Notes under the pieces: generated by a model | The model's input: only the letters and a program-made list of their open reading frames with translations | The model's database searches: none | Told to the model about the DNA's origin: nothing | NCBI GenBank assembly: GCA_963969495.1 | Contig: OZ018321.1 | Span: forward strand, 129,863,120 to 129,927,119 | Length of the DNA stretch: 64,000 nt | DNA from: Ceratothoa steindachneri | Taxonomy: Eukaryota; Arthropoda; Malacostraca; Isopoda; Cymothoidae | Direction: 5' to 3' | Made by a program: the position numbers and the translations under genes | Part shown: piece after piece, positions 11,400-22,689 of the stretch | How the letters are laid out: each line of letters begins with the position of its first letter | Position numbering within the stretch: the first letter of the stretch is position 1

Positions 11400-13050
11400 T
11401 TTCTCTTCTTCCTGAACTGGGCGTTAGAAATTTGCTCGCAAGTGTTGTGATGTAGGGCAACAATTTGGCAGAGCAGAGCTTGTTATACCGTTTCAGCGTC
11501 GATTTCAAAGTCTTATTCCTATTTAAAAACTTTTGTTTTAATTCTATGGAATATTTCCTTGGGTTCCATCTCTTCGGGAAAGGGAAACCTATCGCATGCG
11601 TATATTTTGAGGTTGATGTTATCTGCAGGCAACCTTTTGTTCTTCCGTTTATTCCCCTTGGCCTTATTTGTTGGTAAGTCTTCTAAGTCTGATGAGTGTG
11701 AAGACTCTGAGGAACCAGTAGTAGTAGACCCATCATTTTCCCTCTCTTCGTTATCTTATTGTCTCTGTTTAGGGGCAGGAGTTTTCACTTCGACTGCTCC
11801 TTTTTTCTTTCTTATTTTTATTTGCAATTTTGGGGTTGTCTTTTTGGTTCTGGTCTTGTACATTTGTTTGTTGGTTTGGGACCATCTGCCTTTGCAGGAC
11901 ATCTCCAGAGAGGGGGTTGTCCAGGAATCACATTTGGTCCATACCGTTTTTGGAGAGCATTTGATTTAGCTCTTTAGCGAACGTTCCAGGGGGCCTGAGA
12001 TTCATGACGCGCGCGTAAAGAATGCACGTCATAATCTTGGTTGAATTTTCGTTTTTCAGCCTGAAGGAATGTTTTTGTCGTGTCAAAGGGCCACTTTTGA
12101 TTCATAAGCATGGGTTGCATTGGCTCTAACCGTTTCCTCTTGTTTCTTCAATTCGTGTTTCTTTTTTTGACAGAACACGCCATGGCCATTGACTTGTGTC
12201 TCTACACACAGTTAACGCACTTTTCGTAGTTTTTGTTACACGTCCTCCAGTTGTGGCCCTTTTCGCTGCATTTGGAACATGTTTCCAGTGGCTCCTTTCA
12301 GTCATTTGTCGCGTGTTCCTCCACTCTGTAGCATCTAAAGCAGAATTGAACTGGAGTGAACTCTCCTTTCTCAATTTGGTCTCCACTTACTTTGGCATTA
12401 AACATGAGTAGACCATGTTCTTTTGCCTTTTAGGCCATAGTGGTGTCTGCAAAGACTTCCTTAAGCACGTGAGTGTAGTCACTGTTGTCCCTCCTGTTCT
12501 TGAATTTAATCACTTCGGCTACCTTGGTCCAGGTTTGTCGAAGCTAAATTTCCTCCTTGATCTCCTCTTTTGAGTGTTGCCCGATCCATGGGTTGAGTCG
12601 CCGGCATACCACACCTCTGTGGGCCAGGATCTGTGGTGGTACGGTGAGCTGCAGCCCAATTCTCCTAAGGACCTTGACTGCCTTTTTTGGGTAATGGCCA
12701 CTATGCCGTTCTCTTTCTCACAGATAGCAACATATCTCGAGGCTACCTCCAGCAGTCTTACCATGGCAATGCTCAATTTGCCATATACAACCTCTAATAA
12801 ATTTTCTCTGCTGGGCTTTGGTTGTATGTCGATTAACGCAGAGGTATTCTATTCGTATTATCTTGGGCCATCTCTTCGAGAGAGTGGCCCCTTTGGGTTA
12901 TAATCTTCTTTATGCTCTAAACTCTTTTGGTTGTCGTAATTTGATTCGTGAGTAAATTGTTCGTGCACTCTTTCTTCTTGCGATATTAATCTGTGTTCAT
13001 TTAGAGTGACTCCCTCTTCTTCGTAACTCAGCTTCCATGAACGTGAACTG
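11400..13050 (-). pseudogene. Gag-like ORF1 of LINE copy A
   Basis: On the minus strand the frame begins near 13.04 kb and, across shifts, reads LSIAMVRLLEVASRYVAI, RRIGLQLTVPPQILAHRG, VVCRRLNPWIGQHSKEEI, VAEVIKFKN and then zinc-knuckle sequence at about 12.2-12.36 kb: CFRCYRVEEH followed by CSKCSEKGHNWRTC, a CX2CX4HX4C knuckle, and a further CVNC pair. A charged C-terminal region follows down to about 11.4 kb. ORF1 of Jockey-type elements binds element RNA. The same protein is seen in the fragments at 14.56, 18.2 and 19.6 kb. Confidence 0.7.
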
Positions 13051-13074
13051 TTAAATGGGTGGATGAATGATGAT

Positions 13075-13600
13075 GGGTGAACCCGGGTGGGCCCTCACGA
13101 GGTGTGATTGTATGGCGAACTTTTTGTTGGTTAGCGCGGAATAAAGTAGCACTAGCTAGGGTTGCCGCCCCTCACAGGTTTGGGTATCAGAACTGCATCC
13201 GGCATACCATAGAGACGAGTGTACTTTCCCCTATAGTCCTGGAAGGTCACCCTAGATGGACGAATAGGGGCGGGCCCCTACTTCCCTTTCTAGGAGTTGT
13301 AGTTCTGCCTCTGGTTCGGGTGCCCCTGAGGCTGAGTTCCACTGTAGGCTACTCCACAAAACAGGTTTCCTTGGCGCCCCCAATTATGACTATCACAAAG
13401 AACATCATAGTTGGGACGAGGCAGTCCAGTTCCTCTAAGCTTTGTAACTCCGCCGAGGGAGTGGGGGGGCAGGGGTAGGTCGACACAAAGTCACCCAGAA
13501 GCAGCTTATAATGCTTCTCAAAAGTCCCCGTGGGGAAAATGAAGAAAACCTACGTTTTTGCGGCTGGCTCCCTTTTCTTTACCTCCTTTATCTGGTAAGA
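13075..13600 (-). other. GC-rich leader of LINE copy A
   Basis: This stretch is clearly richer in G and C than its surroundings and lies directly upstream of the minus-strand gag start, where an internal promoter/5' UTR of a non-LTR element would be. Assignment as leader is from position only. Long open frames here on the plus strand appear to be a by-product of composition. Confidence 0.35.
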
Positions 13601-13674
13601 GATATATAGGTTAGCGTTGTTCATTACAAGATCTAGTCTTGTCTAAAGTCAATTATTCTGTAGCGCCTCTTATT

Positions 13675-13870
13675 TAAACGTTAGTTTGTCCTTAACAAGT
13701 TTCCCTAACTCTGATTGGCCAATTTTGTATCCCTTATGTTCAAATAGAAAAACAAGCAGTGTTCATGTTTTGAACGTTAGTTTCTTCTTAAAATTTTCCT
13801 AAACTGTGATTTGTCAATTTTGTATCCCTTATGTCAAGTTAAAAGGAAAGATAGTGTAGCATTCTGTAAG
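13675..13870. repeat. Imperfect tandem duplication, about 100-bp unit
   Basis: Two diverged copies begin AACGTTAGTTT (about 13676 and 13780). Both contain CAATTTTGTATCCCTTATGT at the same internal offset, exact over 20 bases. The unit is not protein coding. Confidence 0.7.
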
Positions 13871-13899
13871 TCATTCCATTTCGACGGCTCGGTTCATCT

Positions 13900-14559
13900 G
13901 ACTACTCAGCGATCTACGCTCTGCCAAGTTACATCAATCTTTTGATTTGAAATAACTTTCAAAGAGAGCATTTGCTATATACGTTTAAGTTATATACCAA
14001 AGAGAAGAAAGAAGAAATATTTGCACGAATCGGACTGATTGGAGAGACCTCCTGTTTCGGATTCGCGGGGATTCACCCCAAAGCGGTGATCTCCTTAAAT
14101 TCTCCTATCTCAAGCTATACCTTTGTATATTTGATACTCCTACTTTATTTACACTTAGGACAGTATAACCTGACCACCAGCAAATTATCAGAAACAGTCA
14201 GTAGTAGGATGTAGTAAACTCACAAAGGAGACCCCGTTAGGGGGCCAGAGAACGAGCCCAGTTATCCGTGACGAGCCCGAATCTGACTGCAGGATCGCTT
14301 ATAGGGCTAGGCCGAATTATGCAGGGTATTCAGGGAGTGTGCGCTTCAGAGCAAGCAGGCGAGATAGTATTAGGCACAGATAGGGGGATTCTTGCACTAG
14401 TGGAGTAGGGTAAATAATCTACTACCTTATTTTCCAGAGAACCTCCCAAAGGAGACCCCGTTAGGGGGCATGCAAAATTAAACATTGACTCACAGGACTT
14501 CGCCAAAAGGCTCCCACTTCAGCTAATTCAGAACGGGATAAAACGGAAACCACAGGATG
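13900..14559 (+). other. Putative leader of a plus-strand Jockey-type LINE
   Basis: Mixed-composition DNA immediately upstream of a gag-like frame. It carries two exact 22-base repeats (14224-14245 and 14448-14469) with a CCCC-GTTA-GGGG stem. The position fits a 5' UTR, but the 5' end of the element was not found. Confidence 0.35.
14224..14469. repeat. Exact 22-base direct repeat containing a hairpin
   Basis: The sequence AAAGGAGACCCCGTTAGGGG plus GC occurs at 14224-14245 and again at 14448-14469, 224 bases apart. Within it CCCC and GGGG can pair around a GTTA loop. Confidence 0.85.
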
Positions 14560-15171
14560 TAACAAAGCATTTTCAATGATTTACAAATCACCCTGATCGA
14601 ATACATAGAAACACCTAATGGATTTGTTGTCATCTGTGCGGAAAATAACGATGTAGAACTGTTACTTTCATCGGCAGGAACCATCACTTTAAGGAAAATT
14701 AACTTAGAGGCTAAAGTACCATCCCATATTATTGCTAACCGAAGCATTGTATGCGGGAAGGTAGAATCATGGGTGGTGGAACACTCCCCAGATGAAATAA
14801 AACATGAAATAATGGAACAACAACCCTGGATAAAGATACACGACATAATCAAATTTAAGGAATACACAAATGTGTTCAAAATAATGTGCGAGTCAACGGA
14901 GATTGCGACAAAGGCACTTGAGAAGTGAATCATCGCATACAGTATGAGAATCCCGGCTTGTAACATTCAAAGGGACCAGTATCACAATATACAAATCTGT
15001 TTTAGATGCCACAAAATGGAAGACCACATCACCGTAAACTGCCCAAGAAAGGAAAGAGAAATATGTTCGGAATGCAATGGCCCACATTCTTGGAGGAGCT
15101 GCACAAACTCCACTAATTTCTCTTCATTTCCTGAAGATGACCGACCACGGTTGAAAGTCGTCTCGGAATAA
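14560..15171 (+). pseudogene. Gag-like ORF1 of a Jockey-type LINE
   Basis: One frame stays open from 14560 to the stop at 15171 except for a TGA at 14926-14928. It reads LIEYIETPNGFVVICAENND, IVCGKVESWVVEHSPDEI, HDIIKFKEYTNVFKI and then, after the TGA, IPACNIQRDQYHNIQICFRC with zinc knuckles CFRCHKMEDH and CSECNGPHSWRSC. The order (WVxxHSxDEI, then IIKFK, then two knuckles) is that of the gag in copy A. No endonuclease or RT follows on this strand, so this is an isolated 5' portion or was later cut off by the minus-strand copy C. Confidence 0.65.
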
Positions 15172-16040
15172 AATGTCTTTTTCGAATGTTTTTTCTCGTC
15201 TACAAGACCAAGACCAAAAACTTGTAAGAAAAATAAAGAGAATACAAATGAAAATCAATAACGCTGCCATTAAATTCATTATTCTATTTTAACTTACTCC
15301 TGAAGTTTCGGGTAGGAGCCCATTTTCAAGGCTATGACTTAGGAATATATACAAACATAAGAAATATGTTTTTTGCTTTTTCAAATAAAAACTGAGAAAA
15401 ATCATTTTGGGGTGTCTTCGAAATAAAAACAGGATGATAATGTAAATATTGGAAAATATGGGTTGTTTTTTTGTGGGAGTGGTATTGGTGTGTGTGACTT
15501 GTGGGTGTTCATAGGTATATTAAAAGTGGAAATGAGCTTGTGTGCTTAGTTTAAAGTGGGATTAGTAAGTCTAATATAAAGATATTCAAGTGTATGAAAT
15601 TGGCTTTCGGTGTTGGCTGTATCTTTATTTTAAAAAATATTTAAATTGGGTTTATGTTGTGAATGTCTGTTTTCAAAATGTTAAGAGAATTCGGGCTTAG
15701 TGCATGGGGCTCCAGTTTTGTTGTTGATGCCTAGATATGCGCAAATACAGGTATGTAGGAAGTCATTATTAGGTTGATCATATTGTTGTCAAAATAGGTA
15801 GTTTTTTGTTTCTCTCATGTTTTGCCGTGTCGTTTTATTTATATATCTGTTCAACAATCAGCCGCACTCGCAGTTCACAGATAGTTGCTCTCGTATCCAC
15901 ATTTGAAATGTAATTCTAGGAAGTCATTATCAGGTAGTCTAATCTTTTGTAGCTCTTCTTCTGAAAGATATGCATATATTTTTTGCTCGCTCATGCAGAG
16001 TTACTTTCAATGCATAAAAATCGGCAACATCATGCAGGAT
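15172..16040. other. AT-rich DNA between two LINE remnants
   Basis: No coding signal. Parts are G/T-rich and may be the decayed 3' UTR of the minus-strand LINE that follows, but it does not clearly match the 3' UTRs of copies A and B. Confidence 0.3.
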
Positions 16041-16106
16041 CCTTGATGGAACGCGGTCTCAACGTGTCACGTTCGAAATGAACCAGGTCGCATGGTTCTG
16101 CACCAC

Positions 16107-16343
16107 TTATGCCTTGCTTTGTTGTCTCTTACTTGCGAGATGTATGAGGATGACAGGGTAGAGAGTTATCGGCCTTACCAAGGTCATGTAGATTTTTTTC
16201 CTCGTTCCTTGTTGACAGTGGCGAGATTCAGATAACCCCCACGGGGCACACCTGCTTCCATGGTGAAGGTTTGCCCTTCGAAATCTTTCATCTTTAGTAT
16301 TGACTGACGATTTTCCATATGGAAGTGATGTTGACTTCCTCAA
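16107..16343 (-). pseudogene. RT thumb/tail fragment of LINE copy C
   Basis: The frame contains RKKIYMTLVRPITLYPVI, which is the helix after the RT palm where copy B has IKKLYMALVLSVLVYPAVI. The palm with the catalytic aspartates is not present upstream, indicating an internal deletion of the RT. Confidence 0.45.
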
Positions 16344-18199
16344 TTCCTATCATAATTTTATACTTGCAATGCTCTTTTAAATGGCGCTTAATTAACCGGT
16401 CGTCCGTAACCCCTCTCTTCCGCTTAATTTGATGTTAAAGCTGGTCTTGAGAGGGGGTTCCTCTGAGTCTACCTATCAGGCCCCAGAAATTTTGGAGCAC
16501 ATTCGGGGTCTATATTTCCCCTAATGTTATCTCAGGCTTCTCCTACCTGCACACTAATCAGATGCTTAAGTTCCATACTTATGTTCCGCAACTCTCTACA
16601 TATATCCGCTATATATCCAGAAAAGATTATTTCAGCAATTAGAGCCTCTCACCAGTCCATTCTATATTTAATGTTACCGTCCCACTGGAGATATGGGAGA
16701 GTTTTGAATTCTACTATGGGTATAGCCATCCTGTCCACTTCCGCTATTCCTGCTTTTAGTTGGCTATAGTACTCGCCAATGTCTTCGAACGTGGAACCGT
16801 CCAGGTGTTCTACATCTGTAGTCTTAAAGGAGCTGCTTCTATGCTGTCCTGTAGGCCCTCGATATAGTGGTGATCATGGTGAAGTGATCCGATGGTTATA
16901 CGAACCTGTGATTGTTTCATGGTTCAAAGTGAAATTTGGATTTGTGAGAATAACGTCCTGAGTAGTTAATAATCTCATTGAGAACGTCGCAAATTCTGGA
17001 CCGTAAGTTTGTAGTACGTTGCTGAGTTCCTTACACCATTGAATGAAGTGGTATATATAACCTCTATATAGTTGGCGTTAAGGTCATCGATCAGGATGGT
17101 AACGTGTTCCTTCTGAGTAGGCGCAGAAATTTAGGAAATGGAAGGTACGGGTGCTTTGGGGGTTGGTAGCCTAATGCTATGACCAAGTAATCAGTGGTTG
17201 TACTGATCTTGATGCTAGATAAGATTCTTCAAATTATTTATACTTGATTCCTCTCCAGATCGCAATAGCCATACCATCGTACATCTCCTTGGTGAGTTTG
17301 TCCATTATAACGTTGTAGTTAAAGATTTTAATGTTTTAATGTAACTACTTTTTTCGTCCAAACAATGTTTCGATATCAACACGACTTCGGGAGCTATCTT
17401 TTTAACAATTTTGTTATATAGGTTCTTCTTATTCTGCAGCCATATGATTTTAATGAGACAATTATTATTCTTAGATATATTACGTTATTTTCCATGCTGA
17501 ATCTCTCTGTTTTTCATCTTAGTTGTTGCTTCTCTGGCTGTCGTTCTCAGTATACTTGATCTCTTCTTTTTAAATTGTAGTCAGGGAGATTAACTCATTA
17601 ATCAGGATATATTTTTAGGATGTCGTGTTTTAGTACTGCGATGTATTTCCTCCTTTGTGCGTCGTGATCATAATCCCATAAAAATTTTCCTCTGACCAAG
17701 CCTTCAAAGATTTCATCTTCTTTTTAAGTTCATTGGCGGTTCTAATGGAGAGACATAGATTTTCATATTTAGGTATCTATTGTCTGGACGGGTGTAGTCG
17801 ATTTGGTATCTTTCAAAGTTCTCCGTTCTTGGTTGCATTTTGCGAGGTTATGTTTTCCTCCTGGAATAGCTTAAATGTTTCAATGCGCTCTTTTACTTCG
17901 TCAAACAGTGTTCTCTTAATTTAGAACGAGATCTTGATGTTTTTTTCCCTGCTTGCTTCCTGTTTGGGACTGATATGAGTCACCTGAGGACGGTTGTCGG
18001 GAAAACCACATTGGATTAACTCCGTTCTCTACCTACATCTTATTGAGCTCGGTAGCATAGCGCCCTCTTCTCGCAATGTTCACGAAATAGGCGTGTATCA
18101 GGCATATTACTAGATTCAGCTTCATGTATAGTTCCAGCTGTAGAACTGTTATTCCTTATTCAGAGGATTTCACTAGTCGAGCGTAGGTCGTTTGCTTTT

Positions 18200-18850
18200 A
18201 TGTTTTTTTCTTAGAAGATTTTTCTCTTTTTCTCATTGACTAAGTTTGTTTTAATGGAACGGGACATTGAACGCGTCTGATTGGGGGTTCCCACAATTGG
18301 ATCAATTGTTTTTGCGCTCTTTCCAAGTGTGTCCCGAACTGGCACATTCTGGACAAACCTTACACTCAATTTATAGTCCTTAATCGCGTGTTGTTCTAGA
18401 GCGTATTTGAAGAAGCACATCTGGATCGATACGATTGGTTTTCACTCGATTCCAGTGGCTGAAATTTAGGAGCAAATCATAATACGTCCCCCTTCCTATG
18501 CTTTTGCAGCCATCTTAGATTTTTGGAAAGTGACTTTGAATAAATGGGTATATTCACCTCCAACCCAATTTTTTTAAATTTATAAACTTCATTTATCTTC
18601 ACCCAATTTTGTTTGCCGCTTATTTTCATTTAGTTTATCCTCGTCTGTGGTGTGTGAGCTAACCCATGGGTCCAGGCATTGACATATTATGAATCTATGA
18701 ACGAGGTTGTGAGGTGGTACTTTAGATAGTAAGTTAATCTCTTCCAATTTCCCCCGTGATTTCTAGCTGATTAACTTATCTATATCCTGATTACTATCGC
18801 AGATGGCTAACTGGCCGTACAACTAGTCCATTACTTGACAGAGTGCGATG
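18200..18850 (-). pseudogene. Gag-like fragment of LINE copy C
   Basis: Reads YHLTTSFIDS, stop, YVNAWTHGLAHT, then NEVYKFKKIG and, with frameshifts, a knuckle region CPECASSGHTWKER followed by an NCGNP pair. This is the same order as the copy A gag (PPQILAHRG, NPWIGQH, AEVIKFKN, CSKCSEKGHNWRTC). The last cysteine of the knuckle is lost. Confidence 0.5.
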
Positions 18851-19000
18851 TCCTTTCTTTAGAGCATACCAGGCCCTTATCTATGAGAGGTGTGCCTATT
18901 CGATACTCTTGGGTTTACCTTTTCTCTCTTATCTAAGAAAAATTGTCTAGTAGAACACATCTTGCGCTCCTAATGACTACTCCCTTTAATGGGTCCCCCC

Positions 19001-19630
19001 TTCTTCATGCCACCTGCAGAGCTTCCTCCAAAGGTTTGTATACATCAGAAACCGGTGGTCTCTACGGGATCAAAGTGGCTAAGAAGTTATTAAACCCCAG
19101 GTGAGTGCTGTTGAGTCGGGAAAAAGGGGAAAGTACAAGGCGAAACTAAAGGTTGAATTTCTCGCCTTCTGTCTAAGAAGGATCTCCTCCTTTACCCGAT
19201 CGTGAAACTACATGATTGACTGGTGTGATCGGGCCCAGCCGGTGGTAGTATTTTTGTGTGGGGGTTTTTTCTTCTTGCTTCACCTAGTTTCTTCGTAGCG
19301 TAAAGGTTGAAGTTTAGTTGAGGAGGACGTCCTTGTAATCTTTTGAATGGCGTGTATAAGATCTTTTCCAAATTTAAGCGCACTGTAGTCTTTTCTCTCC
19401 TTTATTTCTGTATTTACTTGGTCTTTCACAGATTAAAAATAACATGAATTGTGGTAATTTTCTCTCCTATAATTTCTCCAATCTGAGTTGCTTATGTTCA
19501 CCTAAATTTGTAAAATAAATTCCTCACTCTTGTCATTTTGACTCACAGAAAGATGAAAATCGCTCTAGGTAATCTAAAAGAAAACTTAAGAGGATATAAT
19601 TGTATATTCTATCAGGAAAAAAGCTTTGAA
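19001..19630. other. No recognised gene
   Basis: Possible N-terminal gag remnant of copy C in the first few hundred bases, too broken to define. A 63-codon minus frame at 19192-19383 has no known motif. Confidence 0.3.
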
Positions 19631-19639
19631 AAGAATGGT

Positions 19640-20050
19640 TTCGCAAGAGAGAATAGAAGCCCATATAATAATAGGGTTAAATCCCTCAATTGATCCACAA
19701 ATTATCACTAATACAAGCGTAATTTGTAGAAAGATAGATTTATGGGTAGGAACTCAAATAACAGAAGAGTTTAAATAAGAACGTGAAAGAATCATTCAGG
19801 GAATTTAAGTTCCCCAGATAGTTTAATTCGGCCAATCTACTCACCTCTTTAAAGTAGTTTGCACGAACCCTAAAATGTCGAATAAAATTGCCACAAACGA
19901 ACTAAGAGCATTTAATATGAAATTAGGAGCAGAAAACAGAAAAATATGAATACAAAAATGTGTTATAACTGCTACATCCTTGAAGACCATACGACCAGGA
20001 ACTTCACAGTAACACAAAAAAATGCTTGAAATATTTAGGAGAGCAGGAAA
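19640..20050 (+). pseudogene. Gag-like fragment of a fourth Jockey-type LINE
   Basis: Plus-strand translation, with stops and one frameshift, reads IIIGLNPSIDPQIITNTSVI, CRKIDLWVGTQITEEFK, VVCTNPKMSNKIATNELRAF and then MCYNCYILEDHTTRNF. It parallels the gag at 14.56 kb (IVCGKVESWVVEH, ICFRCHKMEDHITVNC). Only half of one zinc knuckle survives. It ends where the next Penelope-like fragment region starts. Confidence 0.5.
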
Positions 20051-20290
20051 GAAGGAATACCCCTCTTCCACAAATAAGAGGGAAATTCCCTCGAATAACT
20101 TGCGCCGTTTTGTGATAAGATGATAAGTGGTTATTTTATTTTTCGTTTCTCATCGTTCAAATCACTTAGAAGTGCCTTTGAATAGCTAAATGAGGCTTCT
20201 GCCACTAGATGGCGCAACCCAGCGCCAAATCTGATGTCAGATTTGAAATCTCCAGGGTGGATAACTATACCGGGTGTCCCAGAAAAAAGT

Positions 20291-20376
20291 TAACCGTACT
20301 TTGAATTAGTATAACCCCAAAACTATTGGAGATTAACCGTACTTTGAATTAGTATAACCCAAAAACTATTGGAGAT
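20291..20376. repeat. Tandem duplication of a 43-bp unit
   Basis: Copies 20291-20333 and 20334-20376 differ at one base. Just upstream, at about 20268, is ACCGGGTGTCCCAGAAAAAA, which resembles the terminal sequence of some mariner-like elements, so the duplicated unit may lie in the end of such an element. Confidence 0.85.
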
Positions 20377-20589
20377 TTTGGGGTCCTGCAAAAAGTGTTT
20401 TATTTACAAACTATTTATCTGTAGATTCTGAAAATTTCATTAAATTCCTTCTTATTATTTTGATACCCTAATGGTTTTATTGTAGGCTATCAAAAATATG
20501 TTTGCGCAAGGAAACAGTTGTTGCATCCTATCGAATAAACAAGGCCAGGATGGGGTGGAGGAGAATTATTTACATGGATGCGACCAATT

Positions 20590-20990
20590 GTATTCTCGTA
20601 CTTAAAAATAACATTTATGTCCGATAGGCTACAACAACTTCCAAAAATGTCATTATGGACAAACTGGGAAAGTACTAGATGTCCGGGTTAAGCAACATCA
20701 AGCCAATGTACGTAATCATAATGAACAATCTGCGCTTTTTTTACATATGTACAATCTTAACCACAGCATTAACTTGAACAGTGCCAAACCAGTCATAAAA
20801 TCCAGTAATTATATTTCCAGAAATATATTGGAATGTATCTCCATTAACGCGTTTCCAAATTTCAATCTTAGCCCGGGTTTGTTGACGCTAGACCCCATTA
20901 TCACTACATACATAAAATCTCAAATAACGTTGTTTCAGAATTTTGTACCTTTAGAGGTGGGTAGTCTAATCCCCCCTTCCACTATTTAAG
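20590..20990 (+). pseudogene. Penelope-like GIY-YIG nuclease fragment (2)
   Basis: The plus strand reads QKCHYGQTGKVLDVRVKQHQ, then ANVRNHNEQSALFLHMYNLN, HSINLNSAKPVIKSSNY, RNILECISINAFPNFNLSPG and LLTLDPII. This is the C-terminal GIY-YIG nuclease of a Penelope-like element: the YxGxTGK core, the R..EH helix (VRVKQHQ), the H.INW position (HSINL) and the E of the R..E.A..I helix (here NILECISI). It differs strongly from fragment 1 at 6.8 kb, so two lineages are present. The RT portion is absent. The open stretch at 20747-20989 is only part of it. Confidence 0.65.
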
Positions 20991-21091
20991 GCAATGTATG
21001 TCCAGCCTCCTGTTCGTTCCTTGAAAAGGTTTTTAAGAATGAAGACGAAAGCGTTCGGAATCGTTTTTCAATTTTTTTTTGTGGGTGTATC

Positions 21092-21094
<3 letters not shown>

Positions 21095-21146
<52 letters not shown>

Positions 21147-21197
21147 CAGGTAAAGAGTTAGATTAGAACAAGTATACTATATATATATATATATATA
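21095..21197. repeat. (AT)n arrays
   Basis: Two AT arrays, 21095-21142 and 21179-21197, separated by unique sequence. Directly downstream of the Penelope-like fragment. Confidence 0.9.
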
Positions 21198-22400
21198 AGG
21201 TAAAAACAAGAATAAAGAGACATTTTACTAGAAAAAGTATAAAATTAACAAAGGCTGGATTTCCTAACCAAAACACTACCATAGCACAATAATTTCATCA
21301 TTGAGAAGCAGCTGGAACTCGGGTATTTACTATACTACTATTTTCAAACCTTTACTTATCATACTAAGAACACAGATTAACTTAACTTCCAAGCAAACAT
21401 GCAATTCTCCGCAACCCTCAACTTCCTTCCTTTTTGCCCTCTCTCTCACTATCAAACGGGATTTACCTTCAGACGTGGGAGAGTGTCTATGAATATACAT
21501 GAATAGAAAAAAGGATAAAGTAATACACACCGTGGTATTTACACACGTTTAGATGTAGATCTAAGAATACCTTGGTCAACTTTTAAATCTCTTCCTAGTT
21601 TCCCACTTTACTAACTTTTTTCCCTCCTCTTCATTTCTCTATCTCCTCTCCTTCTCCAAAACTTCCTACCTCTTTTTTCAAGTGGCACAGGGCCAGGGGT
21701 GATGCGTCACCCAGGGGTCCGGGCTTGTTACCTCGCCCTCACCCTTCTTCCCTCGTTCCTTTTTGACACAGGAAGGCTGTCAGTCAGTCTACCCGCTATG
21801 CACTCCTAAAGAAGAGCAAGTAAGCGACATACTTTCCGCGTAGCTAATGTATATAGGAAAACCAGGCGGCACTTTTTTCCAAACACTCAATACCATTTTA
21901 TAAAATATGATATGAACAAGACATGGTTCCGTGAAAACTCACCTTCAGAAATTATAAGCCTCAGTCTGGTCAAGGTCACAAGAACAAGGAAATATCCAAA
22001 TGAAGAAACACATAGGGAAGCGTACCCAGAACAAGAACCGATTACAAGTTAAGAAAGAAAGAAAAGGGCCACTGAAAGTAGGCAGCAGACTTTAAACTCA
22101 AAGTGTACATCAATGAGGGCCATCGCCTTCCAAGATGAAAGAAACGAAAAGCCGCAGTGAATAACTTACCTGAAGGAACATGTAAATGAGGATGAAGACG
22201 TTATTGTGGAATTACTCCTCAATGACATAATCAATATCTTACCTAGAAATTACGTTACCATAAACTGAAACACATTCAAAGAATTGGTACAGGTTATTGC
22301 AAATATCCTGTTACACTCATCACGAGACATTCTCAACAAAAGGCGAAATAATTTTTTTAGGCGGGTAGACAACTTTTTACTGTTTTAACATATTTAAATG
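21198..22400. other. No recognised gene
   Basis: The sequence holds only short frames. A C/T-rich patch lies at about 21600-21770. Nothing else can be supported. Confidence 0.4.
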
Positions 22401-22419
22401 TGTTTAATTTGTAATATTA

Positions 22420-22600
22420 ATCAATGTGGGCACCTTCGGTGGAAAGCACGCGTCCCAAGCTAGATATAAAGGCCGGGGAGACATTACGGACGAAGTCGTT
22501 ACAGATCCTGGTCTACACACGGTTGACGGAGGGCTTCAGCTCGTCGATGTTGATGTGGTGGACCTTGTATGCATTTCCGCTCACATACTGTAGTCGATGT
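22420..22600 (-). pseudogene. Tc1/mariner-type transposase, C-terminal fragment
   Basis: The minus strand reads AYKVHHINIDELKPSVNRV, a TAG, TRICNDFVRNVSPAFISSLG and RVLSTEGAHID before a stop. This is the end of a DDE transposase: the (L)K..I...W segment (the tryptophan codon is now TAG), the FVRxV helix, the RL position and the final EGxHID. The catalytic acids lie further upstream and were not found. No paired terminal inverted repeats could be assigned. Confidence 0.6.
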
Positions 22601-22689
22601 AAAGTTCTTTATTCTTTTCACTTCAATCTCGACAAACCTACACAGAATGGAAAAAATGTTTTAATGACACGTGGTTGAAAAGTAGAAGT

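Larger units (their letters stand above)
7230..13600 (-). mobile_element. Jockey-type non-LTR retrotransposon, copy A
   Basis: Read on the minus strand, the order is a GC-rich leader (about 13.6-13.07 kb), gag-like ORF1 (13.05-11.4 kb), endonuclease and RT of ORF2 (11.34-8.6 kb), and a long 3' UTR down to about 7.23 kb. Every domain is recognisable but broken by stops and frameshifts. Copy B at 53.7-56.3 kb belongs to the same family: their RT and 3' UTR align by eye, including an AT array at the same place and the same 3' end (TGTGTGGTAGG on the plus strand). No target duplication was confirmed. Confidence 0.75.
16050..19000 (-). mobile_element. Jockey-type LINE, copy C, heavily decayed
   Basis: Minus-strand order is gag (18.85-18.2 kb), endonuclease (about 17.5-16.9 kb), linker to RT (16.8-16.5 kb) and a short RT tail (16.34-16.1 kb). 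Most of the RT palm is missing. Motifs include a TWKER knuckle in gag, the endonuclease strands IAPEVVLISKHCLDE and VTILIDDLNANY, and the tail KKIYMTLVRPITLYPVIL, which aligns with KKLYMALVLSVLVYPAVI in copy B. Stops are very frequent, so it is older than copies A and B. Confidence 0.55.

Noticed and set aside
11465..11977. Overlapping plus-strand frames with hydrophobic stretches
   Set aside because: They oppose the charged gag C-terminus of LINE copy A; hydrophobicity comes from reading the antisense of lysine-rich codons.
13077..13478. 133-codon plus-strand frame
   Set aside because: It lies in the GC-rich leader of the minus-strand LINE and has no recognisable domain.
20268..22370. A complete mariner element between ACCGGGTGTCCCAG at 20268 and the transposase tail at 22.4 kb
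   Set aside because: The two ends are not inverted copies and the interior holds a Penelope-like fragment, not a transposase.
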